From Haloarcula ordinaria (GTDB lineage Archaea; Halobacteriota; Halobacteria; Halobacteriales; Haloarculaceae), in NCBI RefSeq assembly GCF_029338275.1, contig NZ_CP119789.1, positions 62,001 to 126,000 on the forward strand: DNA of 64,000 nt, given 5' to 3'. Shown here in pieces: positions 9,102-17,518 of the stretch. Every line of letters starts with the position of its first letter. Position 1 is the first letter of the stretch. The position numbers and the translations under genes are program-made. Under the pieces are notes generated by a model, which did not search any database, was not told the DNA's origin, and was given only the letters and a program-made list of their open reading frames with translations.

Positions 9102-10322
9102 ATGGCTTCCCTTCCGCTCGAAATTCTCATGGGCATCTATCTGGGGCTCCTCGTAGGCGTCATCCCGGCCCTGGTCTCGTGGGCGCTCGGGTTCGGGTTC
9201 AAGTACTTCACGGGGGTGACGGTTCCCGGCTTCGGGGTAGTGGTCCTCTCTATCGCGCTGGCGGGCGTCAGCGGCGGCCTGCTGGCGCTGGCCGACGAGT
9301 CGATTACCCAGGCACCGAACGCCGAGCGGATTCTCACGGCGATTCTCCTCGTCGGGATGGTGTCGCTGTACGCACACAGTAAGGGCGACCAGATGGGAGC
9401 GAAGTTCCCCAAACGCCTCTCGTTCGAGAAGTTGCGCGACCGCCGCATCTCGTCCGACGTGGTCGAACTGATGGGCGGGCGCGACGAGGTCCGCATCCAG
9501 GTCGTCGGCGAGGTGGCCGACATGGAGGGGTACCCGCCGCTCTCGGAACCGCTCCGGGCGGAGATTCGCGGCGAGGAGTGGACCTTCCCGGCGGACCTCA
9601 GAATCGGCGAACTCGAGGCGCGGCTGGAAGACCGGCTGCAGACCGAGTTCGACCTCGGCGACGTCTCGGTGACGGTCGACGAGCAGGGCCGGGCGACCAT
9701 CGTCGCCGCCCCACCGTTCTCGGGGCTCTCGAAACGTATCGGCGACAGTCGCCACGCCGTCTCGGTCGACGCGCTGCTGCCGACCGGGCTGGCACGGAAC
9801 GACGAGGTGACCGTGTTGACGCCGGACGCACAAATCCGCGGCACCGTCGTCAGTGCCCGGTCCGGGGACGCCACCCCGGAGCCGGAGACGCCCGACGAGC
9901 CCGAGCTGGACGACGCCGAGAAACCGCCCACGCCGGTCCAGGCACCGACGACGACGGGTGGTGAGGGGCGACTGACGGTCGCCGTCACCCGGACGGACGT
10001 CCAGCCGCTGTTGCGGGCGGCCCACGCGAAGGTGGTCGTCGAGCCGCGTGGCATCCGCCGGGAGTACGAGCTCGTCTCGCTCCTTCGGCGGGCCGGCAGC
10101 CGGTTCCGCAAACTCAGTGTCCGCCCGGACGGCGCGCTCGACGGAGCGACGCTCGGCGAAGCGGGCGTTCGTGGGACCTACGGCGTGGGTGTCCTGGCCA
10201 TCCGGAAACAGGGCGGCTGGCAGGTCGGGCCGCGGGGCGACACCGACGTCCAGGCCGGTGACGAACTGTACGCCGTCGGGAAACGCGACGAACTCGAGAC
10301 GTTCGCGGAGGCCGTCGCATGA
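9102..10322 (+). CDS. TrkA-C domain membrane protein
   Basis: 406-aa protein. Three hydrophobic spans lie in residues about 5-90 (LMGIYLGLLVGVIPALVSWA begins the first), followed by a cytoplasmic region with regulator-like beta segments at about 115-260, an acidic Pro-rich linker (about 250-290) and a C-terminal TrkA-C (RCK-C) domain at about 320-405 ending AGDELYAVGKRDEL. There is no pore filter and no Rossmann NAD-binding half, so it is an RCK-C sensor anchored in the membrane. RCK-C domains bind small ligands such as c-di-AMP or nucleotides. Stop overlaps the next ATG (ATGA), showing translational coupling. Confidence 0.85.
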   Translation: MASLPLEILMGIYLGLLVGVIPALVSWALGFGFKYFTGVTVPGFGVVVLSIALAGVSGGLLALADESITQAPNAERILTAILLVGMVSLYAHSKGDQMGAKFPKRLSFEKLRDRRISSDVVELMGGRDEVRIQVVGEVADMEGYPPLSEPLRAEIRGEEWTFPADLRIGELEARLEDRLQTEFDLGDVSVTVDEQGRATIVAAPPFSGLSKRIGDSRHAVSVDALLPTGLARNDEVTVLTPDAQIRGTVVSARSGDATPEPETPDEPELDDAEKPPTPVQAPTTTGGEGRLTVAVTRTDVQPLLRAAHAKVVVEPRGIRREYELVSLLRRAGSRFRKLSVRPDGALDGATLGEAGVRGTYGVGVLAIRKQGGWQVGPRGDTDVQAGDELYAVGKRDELETFAEAVA

Positions 10323-12097
10323 CGCTCGCCCTCCAGAGCGCCGACACCGCGATGCTGCTGCAGGAGGGCAGCGAACTGCTCGGGCTCGCCATCGCCGTCG
10401 CGACCGTCTCGGGGCTCGTCGCCCTCCTGTACCGGTGGTACGTCCGCGAGCACGTCCCGAACGGACTGGCCGTACTCTTCGGGCTGACCGTCGTCGCGCT
10501 GTACCTCGGGACGACGACGGCGCTCGGCCAAGTCATCGGCGGCCAAGAGGACGTCCTCGAGCTCCGGGCCGTCCTGCCGAACCTCGCCGCGTTCGCCGTC
10601 GGCGGCGTCGCGTCGTACGTCGGGCTCGGAGTCGGGGACCGGCTCGGGACGGACCTCTTCGTGACGACCGGCGGACGTGACATCGACGCGGACGTCAGCG
10701 AAATCGTCCAGACCGTCGGCCGGGTCACCTCGGTCAAACTCCCCGAGGAGATCGACGACATCGTCGGCTACGACCCGATGCCTGAGGCGATTAAGGACGA
10801 CCTCGCGAACCGGCGGTTCCTCTTCCCCCGCCGGCTGACCAGGGACGAACTCCGAAGCAGACTCGTCTCGCGGCTGAAGACCGACTACGGCGTCGGCCAC
10901 GTCGACCTCGACCTCGCCGACGACGGCTCGGTGACCTACCTCGCCGTCGGGTCTCGCGCGGCGGGTATCGGGCCGACGCTCCCACCCTCGACGAACGCCG
11001 TCGCCATCAGGGCCGACCCGGCGAACGCCGCCAGCGCCGGCGACCTCGTGCAGGTCTGGGAGACCGACCCCCCACAGCGGGTCCTGACGGGCGAGCTCAG
11101 GGGTATCGCCGGCGAGACAGTCACGGTCGCCATCGACGCCGCCGAGACGCCCAAACTGGACCAGCGAGAGCGCTATCGCCTCGTCACCCTCCCCGTCGAG
11201 GACCGTCCCGACCGCGAGTTCGCGTCGCTCCTGCGGGCCGCCGACGAGACGATGGGCACCGTCACCGTCGGCCCCGGGAGCACCCTCGACGGCGCGACGG
11301 TCGGCAGCGTCGAGGCGACGGTGGTCGCGATAACCCGCGAGGACGCGGCACCGACGACGATTCCCGCCTCGGCGGCGTCGCTGTCGGCCGGTGACGTCCT
11401 CTATCTCATCGCGAAACCGACCGAGCTCCGGCGTATCGAGTCGGCCGCCGCCGGCACGTCGGACGGGGCCGACGGGGCCAGCGAGCCGGACACGGCGGCC
11501 GCGTCACAGACTGACCCAGACGCCCCCGGGGGCGTGCCGACCGGCGACCCCGGTGAGTCGAGCGACGGCGAGACACCGACCGACGACGCAGCCGAGACGG
11601 GCAGTGGTGGAGCGCCACAGACCGGTTCGGCGACGGTCGCGCAGACCACCGCCGGAGCCGGCGACGACGCACCCAGCGAGGAGCCGACAGACGACACTGG
11701 CGAGGCAGAACCGGCAGCCGGTGACGACGGGCGGGGGCCAGCCGAGCACGCCGACGGACCGGAGACGGGGAGCACCGAGGCGTCCGGCTCGGCGGACGGC
11801 TCGGACGACGACACGGCCCCGGAGCCGACAGACAACGGTGACCCTGCGGGCGAGGACACCACCGACGTACTCGACGGCGAGGCCAGTGACGACGACTTCG
11901 AAGCCCAGGCCGACGGCGACGACGTCTTCGGCTCGCTGGCGGGCGACGAGAGCGAGGCAGAAGTCGACGTCGACGACTTCCTCACGTCCTCGGACGACGT
12001 GGAGGTCTGGGACCCGGACGACCGGCTGGTCGACGACGAGCAGGACGCAGACTCGGCCGACGACGGGGCGGACCGCGACGAAGCCGACGACCGCTGA
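10319..12097 (+). CDS. TrkA-C domain membrane protein with long acidic tail
   Basis: 592-aa partner of the preceding gene with the same plan: spans at about 15-110, a cytoplasmic region, and TrkA-C-like domains at about 210-290 and 290-375 (SAGDVLYLIAKPTELRRI ends the latter). Residues about 385-592 are a low-complexity tail dominated by Asp, Glu, Ser, Thr, Gly and Ala with no predicted fold; it ends with a more patterned stretch (EVDVDDFLTSSDDVEVWDPD). The two proteins probably form a heteromeric sensor acting on the channel encoded divergently (inference from position). Sequence between the domains is too diverged to name the ligand. Confidence 0.85.
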   Translation: MTLALQSADTAMLLQEGSELLGLAIAVATVSGLVALLYRWYVREHVPNGLAVLFGLTVVALYLGTTTALGQVIGGQEDVLELRAVLPNLAAFAVGGVASYVGLGVGDRLGTDLFVTTGGRDIDADVSEIVQTVGRVTSVKLPEEIDDIVGYDPMPEAIKDDLANRRFLFPRRLTRDELRSRLVSRLKTDYGVGHVDLDLADDGSVTYLAVGSRAAGIGPTLPPSTNAVAIRADPANAASAGDLVQVWETDPPQRVLTGELRGIAGETVTVAIDAAETPKLDQRERYRLVTLPVEDRPDREFASLLRAADETMGTVTVGPGSTLDGATVGSVEATVVAITREDAAPTTIPASAASLSAGDVLYLIAKPTELRRIESAAAGTSDGADGASEPDTAAASQTDPDAPGGVPTGDPGESSDGETPTDDAAETGSGGAPQTGSATVAQTTAGAGDDAPSEEPTDDTGEAEPAAGDDGRGPAEHADGPETGSTEASGSADGSDDDTAPEPTDNGDPAGEDTTDVLDGEASDDDFEAQADGDDVFGSLAGDESEAEVDVDDFLTSSDDVEVWDPDDRLVDDEQDADSADDGADRDEADDR

Positions 12098-12139
12098 GCC
12101 GACGGAACCCTCTTTAGGCGCGCTGTCCCCTGGTCGACT

Positions 12140-12418
12140 ATGGAGTGGCAGCTGTTCGCCCACCTGCGAGAGGTCGCCGGCGGAGCGACGGTCAGCGTCG
12201 ACGTCGGGGACGACGCCACGGTCGAGACGGCGCTGGAGGCGCTCCTCGCCACTCGGCCGGAACTGGCCGAGGAGGTGCTCGACGACGACGGCGACCTGGC
12301 CCCGCACATCCACGTCCTCGTCGACGGCGAAGATCCGTTCGCCGACGGTGACGGCCTCCGGACGGCCGTCGGTCCGGAGACGGACCTCGCGCTGTTCCCG
12401 CCGGTCAGCGGCGGCTAG
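12140..12418 (+). CDS. samp1: Ubiquitin-like small archaeal modifier protein SAMP1 (MoaD family)
   Basis: 92-aa beta-grasp protein ending PPVSGG, the diglycine tail needed for adenylation by the E1-like UbaA and for either isopeptide attachment to lysines or thiocarboxylate formation for molybdopterin. The N terminus MEWQLFAHLREVAGG and the end LALFPPVSGG closely match what I know of Haloferax volcanii SAMP1. A CTCTTTAGGC TATA element lies about 27 nt before the ATG. The gene stands alone here; ubaA and the molybdenum-cofactor genes are not in the window. Assignment to SAMP1 rather than a paralogue MoaD is likely but not proven. Confidence 0.9.
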   Translation: MEWQLFAHLREVAGGATVSVDVGDDATVETALEALLATRPELAEEVLDDDGDLAPHIHVLVDGEDPFADGDGLRTAVGPETDLALFPPVSGG

Positions 12419-12422
12419 CGAG

Positions 12423-13322
12423 TCACTCGACGCCGGTGAGGTCCGCCGTCAGGACGAAGTCCGGCCACTCGCTGATACCCGCGCGGACGAACGCCGCCTC
12501 GGCGACGTGCCGCGGCGTCTCCGGAATCAAGACCCGTGTCGCCCCGACGCCGATCGCCGCAGCGTCGGTCCGAATCGCGTCGAACAGCGCCGCGGCAGCG
12601 TCGGCGTCCGCCCACGCGCCGACGGCGTACTCGGCTAACGGTTCGTCGCTCGTCGAGTCCTGTGTCGTCCGGACCCGGCAGGCCATCCCGCGCGTCCCGT
12701 TTCCTTTGACGGCGAAGACGGCCCGCTCGTCGGCCAGCCGGTCGAGCGACGCGGGCGTCAGCTCCGAGAGCGCCCAACTCCGCTCGGCGTCGAGCGCCAG
12801 GCCCGACAGCGCCGTTCGGGCGTCGCTCCGGGTCCAGTACGACCAGGCCGCGGCCGGGTCCGACTCGACGGTCATCGACGGGTCGGCGTCTCGGGGCTCG
12901 GGATGGGCCCACCGGAACTCGCAGGTCGGCTCGAACCCCGCTGCGACCGATTGCCCGAGGCCGGCGTCGTTCCACGAGAACACCATGTTCCGGGCCACCG
13001 TCGCGCCATTGTCTCGCGCCCAGTCGAAGAGGTCCTCGACCATCGCCAGGCCGTGGCCGCCGCCGCGGTGGTCGGGGTCCATCCGCATCCCCTGGAGCCA
13101 CGCCTCGTGGTCCGAGAGCAGGATGCCCTGGCAAAGGCCGACGACCGACCCGTCGGCCGCCTCGGCGACGACCGTCCGCTGTGCCGGGCCGTCACTGTCG
13201 ACCCACCGGTCGAACACGTCGGGGATGTAGTCGACCATCTCGCGGTCCGGCCAGACGTCGGCGGTGAAGGCGGCGACGTCGGCGGCGTCGTCGTGGCGTG
13301 CCTGGCGAACCCGGACGGACAT
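12423..13322 (-). CDS. GNAT family N-acetyltransferase
   Basis: 299-aa protein with a classical GNAT domain in residues about 1-150: the acetyl-CoA pyrophosphate loop appears as MDPDHRGGGHGLAMVEDL (R/QxxGxG/A type), followed by ARDNGATVARNMVFSWN. The C-terminal half (about 165-299) reads like a second, degenerate GNAT fold. The ATG at 13322 (MSVRVRQARHDD) starts right at the first GNAT strand; the 28-residue upstream extension lacks similarity and is rejected. It is convergent with samp1, with only 4 nt between stops. Substrate unknown. Confidence 0.85.
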   Translation of the reverse strand: MSVRVRQARHDDAADVAAFTADVWPDREMVDYIPDVFDRWVDSDGPAQRTVVAEAADGSVVGLCQGILLSDHEAWLQGMRMDPDHRGGGHGLAMVEDLFDWARDNGATVARNMVFSWNDAGLGQSVAAGFEPTCEFRWAHPEPRDADPSMTVESDPAAAWSYWTRSDARTALSGLALDAERSWALSELTPASLDRLADERAVFAVKGNGTRGMACRVRTTQDSTSDEPLAEYAVGAWADADAAAALFDAIRTDAAAIGVGATRVLIPETPRHVAEAAFVRAGISEWPDFVLTADLTGVE

Positions 13323-13494
13323 ACCAGAGCGTGGGTCGCCATCGGTCAAAAACCTACGGCGACTCCGTGAGGTGATACCGCCGAGCTCTGCAGGGAACGT
13401 ACTCACGGGGGTGGGGGTGTGCGTAGTGCGTCGCGAGAGCGTGACTGCCCAGAGCGTTCCAGTTCGACACGTCCAGCGCTATCGATGGACAGTG

Positions 13495-13746
13495 TCAGCG
13501 GTCGTCGGGCAGTGTTGCTGTGTGACTCCTGTCGATGAGGACCGGATCGTACATGTCCGGCCCGGACCGCTGACTGACGCCGACTATCAGTGCGGCAGTC
13601 ATGAGCGCGAACAGCCCCACCACGGCGAGGAAGAAACTGGTTACGCCGATCGTGACGAGCAGCGTCACCGCAAGTAGCTCGCCGCCGAGCGTGACGAGGA
13701 GCGCGAGTAACGCGAGTCCGAGGAACTGGTCCTGTGTCGTTGTCAT
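13495..13746 (-). CDS. Small two-span membrane protein, unknown function
   Basis: 83-aa protein with two hydrophobic segments (about residues 10-30 and 38-60) and a short hydrophilic C terminus. It starts MTTTQDQFLGLALLALLV. The ATG at 13746 is supported by GCTTAAG on the minus strand (about 13772-13778), 28 nt upstream. No recognised family. It lies between a GNAT gene and the hairpin-rich interval at 13820-14074. Confidence 0.65.
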   Translation of the reverse strand: MTTTQDQFLGLALLALLVTLGGELLAVTLLVTIGVTSFFLAVVGLFALMTAALIVGVSQRSGPDMYDPVLIDRSHTATLPDDR

Positions 13747-13819
13747 GGGTACAACTCGGAACTGGACGGGCTTAAGCCGCACCTGACACCTGCGGTTATG
13801 TCTCACGCTGTCGCACGTC

Positions 13820-14074
13820 ACGGCGTACTGTTGTCTGTATGAGTCGACACCTTCCGAAATGCGGTCGGAGAATCGCCCGAGCGGGAACGTACTATTGTCG
13901 ATGGAGCCATCCCGGATAGTACGTGGTCGATTTCGTGGCTGAATGGTCTCGCACTGATCAGCAGTAGGTAGTGCGAGATGTCCGCGCCGTATTCAGCACG
14001 ACTCCGAAAGCAGGGCACTGGATGACGACTGGAATACGGGCGACGTTCCGAAACCCCTACCCAAACGCCTTTCC
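13820..14074. repeat. GC-poor non-coding interval with three successive inverted repeats
   Basis: No credible gene. The stretch is visibly poorer in G+C than its neighbours (32 of 60 bases in 13921-13980). Three exact inverted repeats follow one another. IR1 has 9-bp arms 13887-13895 / 13916-13924 (ACGTACTAT), with an inner 5-bp pair GATGG/CCATC at 13900-13904 / 13907-13911. IR2 has 9-bp arms 13947-13955 / 13970-13978 (TCTCGCACT). IR3 has 8-bp arms 13987-13994 / 14032-14039 (CCGTATTC). It lies between the stop of gatD and the promoter of the small membrane gene. It could be a structured RNA, a 3' UTR element of gatD, or a decayed mobile element. Confidence 0.6.
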
Positions 14075-15322
14075 TCAGAGCCAGGGCGTCGAACGGTCCT
14101 GAATCTCGCCGGCGAGCGACTCGGCCATCGTATCTTCGACGTCGCTGCTGTTCTCGAGCGCCCACATCAGTTTCACCTTCGCGGTCCCGGGGAGCATGTC
14201 CTCACCCTCGACGACACCAGCATCAAGCAGGTCACGGCCGGTGTCGTAGACGCGGTCACAGACGCGGCCCTCGAGACACTGGCTGGTCATCACGACGGGA
14301 ATCTCGAGGTCCTCGATGACCGAAATCCAGTCGGTGTTGACGTGGCCCAGGCCAGTGCCCTCGATGACGAGTCCGTCGCTTCCCTCGGCGGCCGCTTCGA
14401 GCAGCGTCGTGTCCATCCCCGGCGTGAACTTCACGAGTTCCACGTCGGTCGCCAGGTCCGAAGCGAGCGCGAGGTCGTTCGCGCCGCGTTCGGTGTATTC
14501 GCGGCGGAAGGAGACCGCGTTCTCGCCGTCGACGTCGTAGTCGACCTCGCCCAGCGGCTTGGCGCCGACCGTCTCGAAGGCGTCCCGGCGGGAGGTGTGG
14601 TTCTTGCGGACGCGGGTGCCCCGATGCAGCGCACAGCGGTCGTCGGACTCGTCTGCGTGCATGCAGACCAGCACCTCGGCGCAGTCGCTGGTAGCCGCCT
14701 CGACGGAACTCACGGCGTTCATTACGTTATCGGAGGACGGACGGTCCGCGGAGCGCTGGGAGCCGGTGAAGACGATGGGGACCGGCGTATCGAGCATGAA
14801 GGCTATCGCCGCCGCGGTGAACTGCATCGTGTCGGTGCCGTGCATGACGACGACGCCGTCCGCGCCGGCCTCGATCTCCTCGTAGATAGCCTGAGCGAGG
14901 TCCTGCCAGACGGCGGGTGTCATGTTCTCCGAGAGGATGTTGGCGACGACGCGACCGCGGTAGTTGGCCATCCCAGCGAGGTCCGGCACCGCTCGCAGGA
15001 CGTCTTCGGCGTCGAACTGGGCGGTGACGGCACCGGTTCGGTAGTCGACGGTCGAGGCGATGGTCCCGCCGGTCGAGATGAGCGACACCGTCGGGAGGTC
15101 GTCGTCGAATGCAATCTCGGACTGGCTCTGCTCGTCCTGTGCGCTCTCGACGTCGTAGACGTCGGACTCCAGCACGTCGACGTCGGCGTCAGTCCGGTCG
15201 ATGCCGACGTTGTACCCGCCGTCGAGCTTGACGACGAGGTGGTCGGGCGTACTGGAGGGGAGCAAGACGCCCTCGTAGGTCTGGCCCGCGCGGTCGACGC
15301 GGACCCGGTCGCCTGCGTTCAT
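14075..15322 (-). CDS. gatD: Glutamyl-tRNA(Gln) amidotransferase subunit D
   Basis: 415-aa asparaginase-like subunit of the archaeal GatDE complex, which supplies ammonia to convert Glu-tRNA(Gln) to Gln-tRNA(Gln). An N-terminal beta-barrel domain (about 1-75, MNAGDRVRVDRAGQTYEG) precedes the L-asparaginase I fold, with the catalytic Thr motif STGGTIAST (about 90-100) and the second motif VVMHGTDTMQF. The C-terminal domain holds VMTSQCLEGRV. The ATG at 15322 is preferred over 37 extra upstream residues of poor quality. gatE is not in this window, as is common in haloarchaea. Confidence 0.95.
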   Translation of the reverse strand: MNAGDRVRVDRAGQTYEGVLLPSSTPDHLVVKLDGGYNVGIDRTDADVDVLESDVYDVESAQDEQSQSEIAFDDDLPTVSLISTGGTIASTVDYRTGAVTAQFDAEDVLRAVPDLAGMANYRGRVVANILSENMTPAVWQDLAQAIYEEIEAGADGVVVMHGTDTMQFTAAAIAFMLDTPVPIVFTGSQRSADRPSSDNVMNAVSSVEAATSDCAEVLVCMHADESDDRCALHRGTRVRKNHTSRRDAFETVGAKPLGEVDYDVDGENAVSFRREYTERGANDLALASDLATDVELVKFTPGMDTTLLEAAAEGSDGLVIEGTGLGHVNTDWISVIEDLEIPVVMTSQCLEGRVCDRVYDTGRDLLDAGVVEGEDMLPGTAKVKLMWALENSSDVEDTMAESLAGEIQDRSTPWL

Positions 15323-15441
15323 GCGCGCCCCTTCCTGCCCGCGTGACTTGAACCCACTCGTTTCGACGCGGACCGGACCACGCTCCAGGGACCTGACACG
15401 CGCCCGAAAAGTCCATACGTGCGCTCCCCCCATTGTGAGGC

Positions 15442-15951
15442 ATGTCCGAGCGAACGGAGGAGCGGACCCGCGACCGCGAGTCGTCGGTCGATTCGGCCGA
15501 CGCCGACGACGGACTGGGTGTCGACATCGACAGCCTGGGGCAGACGACGGCCGACACCGCGACGAGCGAGGCGGCCTCAGGACGCGAGGACGGCCTCGGG
15601 CGGTTCTTCTCGCTCCGGGCGCTCGTCGGGTCGTTCGTCGCCGTCGCGCTGGGAATGGGCGTTGGTGGCGTGATTCCGCTGCTTCCGTTCACCAGCGTCC
15701 TGGGCATCGCGCTCGGTGGGTTCGTCTACGGCCTGCTCGCGAAGCGCGGCCGCTACATCGAGATGGCACTCGCCGGCGGGACGCTCGCCGGGCTCGCCAT
15801 CTTCCTCCAGTTCCTCCCCCGGGCGGTGGTCTTCGAGGGGTTCAACGGGACCCGGCTGTTCGCCATCGCCGCCGGTATCGGCCTCGTACTCGCCGTAATC
15901 GGTCACTACTTCGGCCGCGACCTCCGGGACGGCCTCACCAGGGACCTATGA
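15442..15951 (+). CDS. Haloarchaeal membrane protein with hydrophilic N terminus
   Basis: 169-aa protein. Residues 1-55 are a charged, Asp/Thr-rich disordered segment; about 60-155 contain four Gly-rich hydrophobic spans (LVGSFVAVALGMGVGG opens the first), and the C terminus is basic-acidic mixed (RDLRDGLTRDL). No family with a known role was recognised. Its last 6 nt overlap the convergent regulator gene tail to tail. Confidence 0.7.
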   Translation: MSERTEERTRDRESSVDSADADDGLGVDIDSLGQTTADTATSEAASGREDGLGRFFSLRALVGSFVAVALGMGVGGVIPLLPFTSVLGIALGGFVYGLLAKRGRYIEMALAGGTLAGLAIFLQFLPRAVVFEGFNGTRLFAIAAGIGLVLAVIGHYFGRDLRDGLTRDL

Positions 15952-16593
15952 CAATTCCCAGCGGTCGTCGTTCCGTTCGACGATGTCCTGGCGCTCGAGC
16001 CGCTGGAGAGCCTCCTCGACCATCTCCGGCGGCGCCTCGATCTCCCGCGCGACGGCCTCGGCCGACCGGTGGCCGTTGGCAAGCGCGCTGACGATTTCGG
16101 CGTACAGTCGGCCGTCGCCGTTCTCGACGTTCTCGTCGATACGGTCACGGACGTCGGTCACGCGGCCCTGGACCCATCGCTGGGCCAGCGACAGCTCGTT
16201 GGCCAGTTGTTCGAGGCGCTGCAGTTCCCGCGTGAGGTCCTTCAGTGAGCCGTCGTCCGAGCCGCCGACGTCGATGGTGAGGTGTCTGCACGTCGACATG
16301 TCGAAGCTCGGACTGGCCGGATACGCGCTCTTCGTCCCGAACTCGTAGGGCGAGACCCGCACCTCCAGCCGGAGGTTCCGGGCGATAGAGAAGTACTTGC
16401 GACGCTGGTCGTCGGTCCGGGACTCGACGAGGCCCGCGTCCTCGAGTTTCTTGAGATGGTCGATGACCGCCTTCGGACTGACGCTGAGGTACTCGCTTAT
16501 CTCCGTCACGTAGCAGGGTTTGTGTGCCAGGAGCCGCAGTATCCGTCGCCGGTTGGCGTTTCCCAGGAGGTCGAGTAACGCAGCAGAGTCCAT
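15946..16593 (-). CDS. ArsR-type winged-helix transcriptional regulator
   Basis: 215-aa protein. Residues about 1-70 are a winged helix of the ArsR kind: LLGNANRRRILRLLAHKP, recognition helix around LSVSPKAVIDHLKKLEDAGL, then the wing. A middle region contains DMSTCRHLTIDV, followed by a coiled segment (about 110-150) and a second helical domain at about 155-210 with the pattern SAEAVAREIEAPPEMVEEAL that resembles another winged helix. Metal-site residues are not evident. A TATA-like CGCTTTTCAG (minus strand, about 16616-16625) supports the ATG. Target genes are unknown; the secreted-protein gene downstream (16644 side) lies upstream of its start in the same orientation and is separate. Confidence 0.82.
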   Translation of the reverse strand: MDSAALLDLLGNANRRRILRLLAHKPCYVTEISEYLSVSPKAVIDHLKKLEDAGLVESRTDDQRRKYFSIARNLRLEVRVSPYEFGTKSAYPASPSFDMSTCRHLTIDVGGSDDGSLKDLTRELQRLEQLANELSLAQRWVQGRVTDVRDRIDENVENGDGRLYAEIVSALANGHRSAEAVAREIEAPPEMVEEALQRLERQDIVERNDDRWELS

Positions 16594-16643
16594 TCACCTT
16601 AGGTTAGCGGTCTGGACTGAAAAGCGTGCCCCTCGCGACCGGC

Positions 16644-17423
16644 TCAGGCGAACCCGGACGCGAGCAGGGCGCCGATGGTCCGTCGAACGACGTCGTCAGT
16701 GGCACTGGCACCGGGGTCGGTCAGCCCCGCACCCTGCCCCTGTCCCTGTCCGGGACGACCCGATGCACTGGAGCCCTCGCCGCTCTCAGTGGTGTTCTCG
16801 GCGGTCTCGTTCCCGCTGGTCGTCGGCTCGTCGGACTCGGGTGGACCGGCCTGTCCGGGTCGGTCGGCCGGCGGACCACCGCCCAGTCCGCGGGCGATCT
16901 CGGCGACCTCCGGACCGGTCAGCTCGCTCGCGCTCTGCCGGAGGCGAGCGAGCCGGTCGTTGTCGACGCCGGACCGGGTCGCCGCCGTATCGGCGTCGTC
17001 GACGGCGGTCTGCAGCCCGTCGATGCGGGCCGACAGCCGAGTCTGCTGGGCGACGTAGGCCTGCCGGGACAGCGAGCCGTCCTCGTAGCGCTGCCGGAGG
17101 GTCTCGTTCCGGGCCTCCAGCCGTTCGAGCCGGCGTTCGAGCGTCCCTGCTCGGCGGTCGACGAGCCGTTCACGCTGGCTGGCTTCGGCCCGTTCGAAGT
17201 TCGCCTTCCACATCCCGTTCTCGACCGAGTCGTTGGCCGCTGCGGAGTTGGACTGCAGGAACGCAGTCAACTGCGTCCCGAGCGCCGGGCTGTCGGCGTC
17301 GCTCTCGTTCGCCGTCGGCGTTTCCGTCGCCGTCCCGGTGGCAGTCTGAGCCGAGACGGCCGGCACTGCGACGACCGCGAGGACCGCAATCAGCACGAGG
17401 AGACCGACCTGCAGTTGTTTCAT
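16644..17423 (-). CDS. Secreted haloarchaeal coiled-coil protein, function unknown
   Basis: 259-aa protein with a Sec signal peptide (MKQLQVGLLVLIAVLAVVAV, then PAVSAQ as likely cleavage site near residue 26). The mature part has a Thr/Asp/Glu-rich start, a helical coiled-coil at about 75-175 (RRAGTLERRLERLEARNETL within it) and a Gly/Pro/Gln-rich low-complexity C terminus. The ATG at 17423 was chosen because only it gives a signal peptide and ATTTTTAGG sits about 28-35 nt upstream; the open frame extends much further but without coding character. Related proteins are widespread in Halobacteria; their role is unknown. Confidence 0.78.
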   Translation of the reverse strand: MKQLQVGLLVLIAVLAVVAVPAVSAQTATGTATETPTANESDADSPALGTQLTAFLQSNSAAANDSVENGMWKANFERAEASQRERLVDRRAGTLERRLERLEARNETLRQRYEDGSLSRQAYVAQQTRLSARIDGLQTAVDDADTAATRSGVDNDRLARLRQSASELTGPEVAEIARGLGGGPPADRPGQAGPPESDEPTTSGNETAENTTESGEGSSASGRPGQGQGQGAGLTDPGASATDDVVRRTIGALLASGFA

Positions 17424-17518
17424 CGTATTCTCACTATGACCGACCACCCCTAAAAATCGCCATCTCCGTTCACTTCGTTCACCGGTCCCGTCGGACCCCA
17501 CAGACAGTCCAATAGCGT

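Noticed and set aside
13818..14165. 115-codon minus-strand frame through the hairpin interval
   Set aside because: It overlaps the gatD 3' end in another phase, begins in an Arg-rich shadow, and has no promoter or homology I recognise. A decayed coding remnant cannot be excluded.
15343..15357. T-arm-like GTGGGTTCAAGTCAC on the minus strand before gatD
   Set aside because: The stem does not pair, and no acceptor, D or anticodon arm can be built around it; it is better read as part of the gatD promoter.
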